A DNA stretch of 36,575 bases, taken from Acrocarpospora pleiomorpha (GTDB lineage: Bacteria; Actinomycetota; Actinomycetes; Streptosporangiales; Streptosporangiaceae). The DNA is taken from contig NZ_BLAF01000092.1 of NCBI RefSeq assembly GCF_009687885.1, forward strand, positions 1 to 36,575. The letters run 5' to 3'. Made by a program: the position numbers and the translations under genes. Under the pieces are notes generated by a model, which worked only from the letters and a program-made list of their open reading frames with translations, had not been told where the DNA came from and made no database searches. Positions 24,801 to 29,997 of this stretch are shown here, piece after piece (within the stretch, counting starts at the first letter, position 1; every line of letters starts with the position of its first letter).

Positions 24801-25878
24801 TGGTGGAGGTGGTGCCGACCCGCAGGTAGCCGTTGGAGTAGTTGGTGGTCGGGGTGTTCTTGGCGACGAAGGTGTCACCGGCCAGCCCCGCGCCCACATC
24901 GATGCTGTCCATGGTCAACGTGACCGGGTAGGTCACCTCGGCCCGGGACAGGAAGGTCTGGTCCGGCCTGAGTACGAGACTGGTGCCCGACGCCGTCTTC
25001 TGGACGGCGACCGGAACCTTTGCGGTCCGCCCGGCGTCGAATGACTCGCCTGCAACCGCGTCGACGGCCTGCACGGTAAGCGGCGCACTCTTGACCGTAC
25101 CCTGGGCGGACTTCAGTTGCGGTGTGCTGCCGTCAGCCGCGGTGCCGTAAGTCATGCCTTTCGGTAGTGTTACCGGCATCGTCAATGTCAGCGGGGCTGT
25201 CGGGCGCTCCCGCAGCACGACCTCCTGGGTGAACCCGTCAGGCAGGGCTCTGACGACGAGGTCGGCCCCCTTCGCTGCCGCGTCATGGTAGGTGATCGTG
25301 TCACCGTCGACTGTCGGCGCAGGTAGTTTCCTTCCCCAGCCGACGACCGCCTTGCCCTCGGCTCCGTCGGCGGTGACAACGGTCGTGGAGTTCTTGCCGC
25401 CGAACCTCAGCGGCGTCTTGACGAACTTGGCTGAGTACGAGCCATCCGCCTGCTCGACGATCGTCGTGTCGATCGCCTTCCAGGTCTTCTTGCCATTCTT
25501 GCCCTCGACCTCAAGATGGATGGGCGAGGTGTGAAGTTCGGCCTGGAGCGTCTTGCCGTCTACGTTGGCCCACACCTTCATGTTCTCGCTGAAGCGTGAG
25601 GGGACCTCGACACGCTTGCCCGACTTCTTGGCCTTCGCCTTGGCCGCCTTCAGGACCTTGTCAACGGTATGGCTCCCCATGGAAGGAGGTCCGACCGTGG
25701 TGGAGAGCTTGTCGGAGGCCGGATCCGCCATGCTTGGCGACCGGTGGGTGAGGGGTGAGGAGGTCTGGGCGATCGCAGGGGCGCCCATCAGCGACAGGGG
25801 CAGTGTCAGAGCCGCGACCAGGGCGGTGCGACAGCGCGTTCGGGTGGATAAGCATGACTTTCGTGGCGATGCGTCCAT
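21814..25878 (-). CDS. Large secreted modular protein with C-terminal NucA/NucB nuclease-like domain
   Basis: Predicted 1354-aa exported protein. Start ATG 25878 has GAAAGG 6 nt upstream and gives a signal peptide (RTRCRTALVAALTLPLSL, cleavage near APAIAQ). The order is: a preceding beta-rich region (~90-325), DNRLRE-like module 1 (~331-517), a jelly-roll carbohydrate-binding-like module (~598-746), a Pro-Ser linker (~749-772), DNRLRE-like module 2 (~777-956), an unassigned region (~970-1235), and the C-terminal domain (1236-1354). The last has ECDEYPFHTVEEGA (from 1286) and VGDGDPFWVLV, matching the NucA/NucB deoxyribonuclease signature. The architecture, with a repeat-rich surface scaffold ending in a short nuclease, is that of a polymorphic toxin. 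A scavenging extracellular nuclease is the alternative. The gene is less GC-rich than its chromosomal neighbours, especially in the 3' half. Confidence 0.85.
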   Translation of the reverse strand: MDASPRKSCLSTRTRCRTALVAALTLPLSLMGAPAIAQTSSPLTHRSPSMADPASDKLSTTVGPPSMGSHTVDKVLKAAKAKAKKSGKRVEVPSRFSENMKVWANVDGKTLQAELHTSPIHLEVEGKNGKKTWKAIDTTIVEQADGSYSAKFVKTPLRFGGKNSTTVVTADGAEGKAVVGWGRKLPAPTVDGDTITYHDAAAKGADLVVRALPDGFTQEVVLRERPTAPLTLTMPVTLPKGMTYGTAADGSTPQLKSAQGTVKSAPLTVQAVDAVAGESFDAGRTAKVPVAVQKTASGTSLVLRPDQTFLSRAEVTYPVTLTMDSIDVGAGLAGDTFVAKNTPTTNYSNGYLRVGTTSTSADIVRVYAKFITAGTDLDYATINNADYMLWNYKSGGAGTAGTNCGHIASGIVTRRVTSPMTINTMTWDTGQPSYTTNGQVGLTYGYSDTAGCPGPGELVYSIEDIVREWVSGTPNHGLVMMAPSESAVLNWRQYRSQETGTHDREPGHEPVLFVEYVPAEKETVHYSWAGDQLTSPPTYEEALAMQETTYPSAPPATPVTVEELRTQAEERREPAIVRLDEIEVRPEEGDPSPTPTPSFQILNANPGFETVVEPWTAGNGVIERSTDRFHEEEGVASGKVTPDDVSQPTLVRSESIPIIPGDPYLVNGWAFQTAQGTAQYGIEWFDAGGTQLGSSVQSYELVASEWTLMEEVVDAPDNAATARIVFTSPEGQGPDSIYLDELTLQGVSPIPPPSPSPSPSPSPSPSPSPSPSLTTITIPVQTDLWLCSQGCVYSTSEILWAGKYKPEPGVSINERTYLKFNTTALAGKSITDAKLLLQHVEGSGCGVSSSGIKAQQVTSSWSANSITWSGQPSTTTTGEATAKDPGGCSGSPPEDVQWTWGVTAIAQSWAAGAANHGIMLRSVDEGAFAPEFDRGFASSENVEPDFPPPVLQVTYQETPPAGLAAAQQSLTTSAVNLQDEYLPRLTPGYCANWHKNGPVPLTKSVEIREEYSWCYAKWHGVSTYAQGPSGRVTVGWIQFRVATSITSRHGKANYDDTASDNPARKSRDIDVRFEFTDILRSGVTDPARIRVFTKNAGSPRASACMAQDSGEVTRYIGQWETNNSADFLIHSYKVAQGYDPEIVTCKILPFIELIGLGDDDTLPTYQKEPVLECDSDGLFATYYGGCMFAGRNRVLVYERGNTSRHREVAQHIYEAFTTPSTTTPQKPLGPKVIPGDWTRASGDPRGLPLHRSTDGDILDANERMKDAYCSGYHWVPPRPTTTFPSECDEYPFHTVEEGAGQRTSDGKLTFNFSLKRVISTDNESAGSSLGSFFQRYRVGDGDPFWVLVTLNGEY
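23567..23620. repeat. 18-bp coding tandem repeat (Pro-Ser linker)
   Basis: Three copies of the 18-bp unit GGCGAAGGAGACGGAGAT, nearly identical, encode (on the minus strand) the SPSPSP run of the linker between the carbohydrate-binding-like and second DNRLRE-like modules. The near-perfect nucleotide identity suggests recent expansion and probable length variation between strains. Confidence 0.85.
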
Positions 25879-25913
25879 CCCCAGCCTTTCGAACATGTGT
25901 GCTAAGACGGGCC

Positions 25914-25935
25914 GATCATCACACGTGTTGCGATC
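25914..25935 (-). promoter_or_regulatory. Candidate promoter/operator dyad of the secreted nuclease gene
   Basis: GATC-N3-ACACGTGT-N3-GATC is a 22-bp dyad centred 47 bp upstream of the chosen start. On the minus strand TTTACT just upstream (a possible -35) and GATGAT within the dyad (a possible -10) are 17 bp apart. A repressor on the dyad would block this promoter. This is the only AT-rich stretch upstream of the gene. Confidence 0.35.
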
Positions 25936-26019
25936 AAAGTAAAGATCCTTTTCGGCAAACGGCAGGGGGGGTTCCGTGAGTATCGGATCTGTCGAGCCAG
26001 CAGGGCCGCGACGGAGCGG

Positions 26020-26110
26020 CGGCGCACCTTGCGCCTGCCAGCAAACGTTATCCATGCAGCTCAAGCGGCATGTGAGTACTCATGGGAGACTCCGCAGAGC
26101 CCATGGGTGC
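26020..26110 (-). mobile_element. IS481-like 3'-end remnant, inverted relative to 20767
   Basis: Minus-strand reading ends with CGVSHEYSHAA and a stop at 26061-26063, matching the LGGVLHEYSHAA stop of the remnant at 20769. The sequence after the stop (TGAGCTGCATGGAT, then GGCAGGCGCA) is a diverged copy of the same IS end. The toxin/immunity pair is therefore enclosed by inverted remnants of one IS family. Positions 25936-26019 hold nothing else. Confidence 0.6.
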
Positions 26111-26153
26111 CAAAATCTGCATGTACGGCTTGAACTGCGGCTTCGCGAATCGA

Positions 26154-26357
26154 TCAGACGACTCTGCGGTACTCGTTGATCAAGGCGTTAACGGTCGTTG
26201 TCCGTTGGATCCGAGCACTCAGGTCGACCACGTCGTAAGGGGCATGCAGTGGTGAGCGCAGTTCGCCAGCGCGATGCGGCTGGTGGTGGTTATGGTGGCA
26301 CTCATATTGTGCCAGCATGTGCCGAAGGTGCCCCATGGTCCCAAGCGGTGAAGGCAA
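26154..26357 (-). pseudogene. C-terminal remnant of an integrase-core transposase
   Basis: About 67 residues read MLAQYECHHNHHQPHRAG, then PYDVVDLSARIQRTTTVNAL and INEYRRVV with a stop at 26154. This is the usual C terminus of actinobacterial integrase-core transposases (HYN-x-HRPH ... INEY-x-x-x). The catalytic core is missing. It is a different lineage from the HEYSHAA remnant next to it. Confidence 0.65.
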
Positions 26358-26454
26358 TCGGACCTTTCGGAAGATCGGCGGGTCGGGGAGTTACCTGGAG
26401 AAAGGTCGCGGATACACAATCGCGTTTCAGTAAAACCGGACGGGGGTAGTTGAT

Positions 26455-26474
26455 GGTTGCTCGGTGGTTGCTCG
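26455..26474. repeat. Direct repeat GGTTGCTCG, possible integrase arm sites
   Basis: GGTTGCTCG occurs at 26455-26463 and 26466-26474 (11-bp period, one helical turn). It lies about 120 bp from the second att copy, where tyrosine integrases often bind arm-type repeats. The remaining stretch 26358-26592 has no gene I can support. Confidence 0.3.
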
Positions 26475-26592
26475 TGGGCATGCGATACGGCACAACATCG
26501 CGCGTCATCATCAGGCATTTTGACAGCAGCAAATCCGGGCCGAACGATAGAAATAGATAGCCTGCGGTACTGATTGACACTAAGAAATTCGT

Positions 26593-26638
26593 CTTTTAAT
26601 CCGTAGGTTCAGGGTTCGAATCCCTGGCGCCCCACCAC
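26593..26638 (+). repeat. att repeat, second copy (tRNA-Lys 3' half)
   Basis: An exact 46-bp copy of the tRNA-Lys 3' half, including the encoded CCA. The acceptor 5' strand and D-arm are absent, so it is not a functional tRNA gene. The integrase gene begins 188 bp farther right; that interval contains a 10-bp palindrome (CAGGATCCTG) but no gene. Confidence 0.9.
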
Positions 26639-26826
26639 ATCGTCGCAGGTAGACGCCCCCACTGCTGATCCATCAATCAGGATCCTGCGCGAGTTGGCCT
26701 TGATCATGTTCCCCCTGTGTTCCCCCGCCCAAACGCTCGTCTGGACTTGACCAGGTCGGCGAGTCGCGCTGCGCCCTCATGCGGGTCATCCCGTCACCAT
26801 GCCAGCACCACAACAAGGGGGCTCGC

Positions 26827-28220
26827 ATGGCACGAATCGTCGAGCGGACCGCGAAGAACGGAGCGAAATCCTGGCTGGTCAAGTGGCGGATCGGCGGCGG
26901 GCGACACAGCCGGGAGGACTTCGAAACCTGCTACAGCCTGGAGATCTCCCAGACCTTCGCGGCGCTGGTCGGAGACAACGGCGAGAACCGGCCGGAAGGC
27001 TATCCCAAGGGCTGTCACGGCCTTCAGCAAACCGGCCCCGATGCGGGCATGCCGACCTTCGAGCAGTACGCACGGGCAAACTACGGCACCCGCACCGCGG
27101 CGTCACCGACCCAGCGATATGACTACCTGGCCGAGGCCGAGCGGCATGTGTTCCCGTTCTTCGGTCACCTTCCACTCAACGAGGTGACCCGGCGGGTCCT
27201 CCGCGAGTGGGCGGAATGGATGCTCGCCAAATCGTCCGCGTGCAACGAGCGCCAGCCGGGCAAGCCGCTCTCGCCCGAGCAGGCCGCCCGCCGATGGGCA
27301 TTCGCCAACGGCGTCCCCGTCAAGAAGACCGGCCGCGTGTCACCAGAGGTGCTGCGACTCTGGCACGCCGCGGGCTCACCGTTCCCGCACGAAGGAGTCG
27401 CCGGAACCCTGTCCCCGGGGACGGTCGCCAAGATCTACCGTTGCTCCATCAAGCCCGTCTTCCGCGCCGCCATGCAGGAAGGCGAGGACGGCGAACCGCC
27501 CCTGCTGTTCTCCACCCCGTGTGACGGCTTCCACCTCCCCGCCGCACCGGTAGCGGCGTCGGCCGTACTCTTCGGACCCGAGGTGGAGATCTATCTCCGG
27601 GCCGTCTACGACACTGACCCGGCCACGGCGCTGTTCATCGTGACCGAGATGGCCACCGGCCTTCGCTGGGGCGAACTCGCGGGACTCCATGTGTCCGGCC
27701 TCGATCCGGCCGACGGGGTCATCCAGGTCGTTCAGGCGTACGCGCTGCTACTGAACGAGAAGACTGGCCGCAAGGGATGGCAGCTCAAGCCGTACCCCAA
27801 GAGCAAGAAACGCCGCCAGGTCCCGATCAGCACCCAACTCGCCGTCCTGCTGATCCAGCACGCGCAGGAAAAGGGCCCGACGAGCCGCTCTTCCAGAGGG
27901 TAGCGGGCGGCTACATCGACTACGGCAACCAGCGCAACACCATCTTGCAGCCCGCCCTCACCCTCGCCCGCCAGCGCGGCCTGGCCAAGCACATCACGCC
28001 ACAGACCCTGCGCCACACGATGATCACAATGCTCCGAGACGGCGGCGTCGCTCCCGGCGTCATGCAACTGGTGGCTGGCCACGAGTCCTACCAAACGACA
28101 GCCGGATACGCTGGATCACAGACATCCGCCCAGCGCCGACTCATCCTCAACTCCGTCCAGCCCGTCGTGGACGCAGCCGAAGCCGTGTTCGACATCCCTC
28201 CAGAGGATGGCCACTTGTAG
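26827..28220 (+). pseudogene. Tyrosine recombinase/integrase, split by a -1 frame change
   Basis: ATG 26827 with AAGGGGG upstream begins the usual integrase N terminus (MARIVERTAKNGAKSWLVKW). An SAM-like core-binding part follows (RYDYLAEAERHVFPFFGHL), then the catalytic domain with Arg in TGLRWGELAGL and Lys in KSKKRRQVPI. The frame stops at 27903. The catalytic remainder is in the -1 frame (DEPLFQRVAGGYIDYGNQ, TLRHTMITML, LVAGHESYQTT, AGYAG with the nucleophilic Tyr) and stops at 28220. Joined, the product is about 464 aa and complete. The box II residue before TLRHT is Gln where His is usual. The gene lies next to the second att copy. Either a one-base deletion inactivated it, or the frames are joined by programmed slippage. 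Confidence 0.85.
27870..27906 (+). other. Candidate -1 slippery site with downstream stem
   Basis: In the first integrase frame the codons read A|AAG|GGC, an X-XXY-YYZ heptamer (27870-27876). After 8 nt, CCGCT (27885-27889) can pair with AGCGG (27902-27906), a modest stem that covers the first-frame stop codon. A -1 slip here yields EKGPDEPLFQ, which joins the two halves without adding or losing a residue. The stem is short, so this may be coincidence at an ordinary frameshift mutation. Confidence 0.35.
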
Positions 28221-28317
28221 AGCCCGCTCCGCGTCATCACCTGTCGTGAACTGTGAAACCGGTCGGCCGTCCGCATACTCCCGGCCCTCGACACATAGCC
28301 TTCGATCAGCAATATGA

Positions 28318-28348
28318 CTTGCATAGCATATCGCTTTAAAGCCATAAT
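28318..28348 (+). promoter_or_regulatory. Candidate promoter and operator of the toxin-antitoxin pair
   Basis: TTGCAT, an 18-bp spacer and CATAAT (28343-28348) resemble a vegetative promoter. The expected start point falls at about 28355, which is an in-frame GTG, so the mRNA may be leaderless. Between the boxes lies the palindrome GCTTTAAAGC (28333-28342), a likely site for the helix-turn-helix antitoxin. The rest of 28221-28317 holds nothing recognisable. Confidence 0.45.
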
Positions 28349-28351
28349 CTG

Positions 28352-28762
28352 ATGGTGGACATCGACTGGCCAGCCGACTTCGGCAACTGGCTCGACCGGC
28401 TCGAAGCCGATGCACGCGCGGGCGATGAACACTCACGCCTCATGTTGGTCTTCACAGCCCGCGCATTGGATCAGCTACGAAACCTGTCCGAACCACCGGA
28501 TCAAGAAGAGGAGACAGCCACGCTGCGATGGGTCCGCCAGTCGCGGCGCTACCCGCTGTGGCGAGTCTCCCACGCCTACCATCCCGAGGTAGCAGCCCGG
28601 CTGATCTGCTGGTTCCCACCCGACACCGGCAAGGCGGTCGTCGCACTGTTCGCCGGAAACAAAGCAAGGCTGGGCGACCTGTTCTACAACGGCGTCGCCG
28701 CCCGAGCAGACGCCCTGATCGACCAGTGGAAACGGGAGACGTCCTACGAGGAGAAGCCATGA
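28352..28762 (+). CDS. HigB/RelE-like toxin of a type II toxin-antitoxin pair
   Basis: Predicted 136-aa basic protein of the phage-derived Gp49/HigB-like group: LDRLEADARAGDEHSRLML at the N terminus, LRWVRQSRRYPLWRVSH in the core, and ICWFPPDTGKAVVALFAGNK leading to a C-terminal helix. Family members cleave mRNA at the ribosome; activity here is inferred. It begins at ATG 28352 or GTG 28355, probably on a leaderless transcript, and its stop overlaps the antitoxin start as ATGA. Toxin-before-antitoxin order is the HigBA arrangement. It is carried in the integrated segment just after the integrase, where such pairs help keep mobile DNA in place. Confidence 0.8.
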   Translation: MVDIDWPADFGNWLDRLEADARAGDEHSRLMLVFTARALDQLRNLSEPPDQEEETATLRWVRQSRRYPLWRVSHAYHPEVAARLICWFPPDTGKAVVALFAGNKARLGDLFYNGVAARADALIDQWKRETSYEEKP

Positions 28763-29139
28763 CCGAGCCAGAGAACCCAACGTTTGTGCGCGGCAATGAT
28801 CATCTAGACCGGCTCCTGTCCGACCCACAGCTTGCTGCCGAGGTCGCCCAGGCTCACGAGGCGGCCGAAGAGATGGACCGCGCCTACGCGATGAACCTGG
28901 CGATGATCCGCAAAGCCGGGCAGATGACCCAGGTGGAAGTGGCCCGCAAACTCGGGGTCGGACAGGGGGTGGTATCCCGGCTGGAGAACCGCAACGACAT
29001 GCTGCTGTCCACCCTGTACGACTACCTGATGGCCACCGGCGCCGACAGCGCAAGCATCGTGGTCACCGTCCACGGATCCCGGATAGAACTCGATCTCGGT
29101 CAGCTAAGGCACACCCACCCCGAGCAACGCTCCGCTTGA
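28759..29139 (+). CDS. HigA-like helix-turn-helix antitoxin
   Basis: Predicted 126-aa protein. The XRE-type helix-turn-helix spans about residues 50-85 (IRKAGQMTQVEVARKLGVGQ, then VVSRLENRNDML). The N-terminal ~45 residues are acidic and helical (AAEVAQAHEAAEEMDRAY), and the C terminus is a beta-rich stretch ending near LDLGQLRHTH. ATG 28759 overlaps the toxin stop by 4 bases and has GGAGAAG as ribosome site. It should neutralise the upstream toxin and repress the shared promoter, possibly at GCTTTAAAGC. Confidence 0.82.
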   Translation: MTEPENPTFVRGNDHLDRLLSDPQLAAEVAQAHEAAEEMDRAYAMNLAMIRKAGQMTQVEVARKLGVGQGVVSRLENRNDMLLSTLYDYLMATGADSASIVVTVHGSRIELDLGQLRHTHPEQRSA

Positions 29140-29298
29140 TCACATCTCGTGTCTGGATGAGACAACGCAAAACGCGCTAATGAGGGAATGCGTCGGCATG
29201 TGACCAGACGGAAGAGCCCAGGTGATCATTCTGCCACGCCTCGGTGGCTGTCGACAGCCGGAGTGGGCACACGTCGCCGAATAACTAGGCAAGCCGTA

Positions 29299-29339
29299 TG
29301 ACCTGCACGGATGAAGTTATCGGCAGGTACACAGTTCGA
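29299..29339 (+). repeat. IS-end repeat, copy 2
   Basis: This 41-bp copy matches 20767-20807 at about 36 positions (TGACCTGCACGGATG, then TTATCGGCAGG). No transposase sequence precedes it that I can recognise, so only the IS end is left. Elsewhere in 29140-29479 I see no gene. Confidence 0.6.
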
Positions 29340-29479
29340 ATGAGAGCAATGCGCCGGACCGTGAAATAGCGCCAACTTTCGGCAACCATCGGTATCAGAC
29401 TCCGTCGCAAGAGCGCCGACCGAGCGATTTGGCCTCGCATCGGTCCTTCTCGCCGTGATCCCGAAGGGGGCAGCAACAC

Positions 29480-29513
29480 GGAAGGCCGGATCCTAGCGAG
29501 AATCCGGCCTTCC
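29480..29513. terminator. 12-bp perfect hairpin, terminator-like
   Basis: GGAAGGCCGGAT pairs perfectly with 29502-29513 across a 10-nt loop. There is no T-run on either strand, as is common for actinobacterial terminators. It would end minus-strand transcripts of the 48-aa gene (stop at 29567), plus-strand read-through from the toxin-antitoxin pair, or both. Confidence 0.5.
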
Positions 29514-29566
29514 TCTGCGCCCTTCAGGAGACGTCTTGACTGACGCAGCGCGGCATCGCTACCGCT

Positions 29567-29713
29567 CTACTTCGCACCCGGGTTGGCCGGAGCCGACTTA
29601 CTCGGCTTAGCCGGAGTGCTCGGGCGACGACGCGTGGGCGGATAGGACCGGCGGCCTTTGCGACACTTCGGCGCAGACGGTCCGAAGTCGGGGAAACAAT
29701 GGCGCATCCTCAT
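29567..29713 (-). CDS. 48-aa basic Pro/Arg/Lys-rich peptide
   Basis: ATG 29713 has a strong ribosome site (AAGGAG, 6 nt spacing). The 48-aa product has two cysteines in the first half (RHCFPDFGPSAPKC), then a highly basic stretch (RKGRRSYPPTRRRP) and a Pro/Ala/Ser/Lys tail (KPSKSAPANPG). It has no hydrophobic segment. It could be a nucleic-acid-binding or ribosome-associated peptide, or a precursor peptide; I do not recognise it. Another open frame ends in an overlapping TGA at its start (ATGA), but lacks a credible start. It diverges from the SARP-type regulator gene, 284 bp away; that interval holds no other gene I can support. Confidence 0.5.
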   Translation of the reverse strand: MRMRHCFPDFGPSAPKCRKGRRSYPPTRRRPSTPAKPSKSAPANPGAK

Positions 29714-29997
29714 TGCGTGCTCCTTATTTGAGTCAGTCCGACCCGGATAGCGATCCCCAGCTCGGCCTTGATTCCGACATTCTTCTCTTTGTGGATACTG
29801 TAGACGGTACCTCGCTTTCTTCTCGGAAGGACGCATTCGCCTACATCTCCTGAGGCGTGGCTAGTCTGCCAGAACCGGGCCAGGGCGTACGGCGCACAAA
29901 CGTTAGAAGAACGTGAGAGGCGATCGAAGCGAGGATGGCACCATTTCCTACGAGCACAGACCAGAAGAAGCCGTGAGCACACTCGCGTATTGGGAAA

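Larger units (their letters stand above)
19342..26638. mobile_element. tRNA-Lys island A (7.3 kb)
   Basis: The segment is bounded by the two 46-bp att copies. It holds one intact IS transposase, at least three transposase remnants, a secreted nuclease-toxin-like gene and its putative immunity gene. It carries no integrase of its own; the integrase lies just outside, beyond the second copy. Base composition in the cargo is visibly less GC-rich than in the chromosomal genes to the left. It may have been mobilised by the neighbouring integrase, or have lost its own. Confidence 0.7.

Noticed and set aside
26593..26638. A second tRNA-Lys gene
   Set aside because: Only the 3' half is present; the acceptor 5' strand and D-arm are missing, so it is an att copy.
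28803..29073. Minus-strand frames opposite the antitoxin
   Set aside because: They are antisense shadows of a clear helix-turn-helix gene coupled to the toxin by an ATGA overlap.
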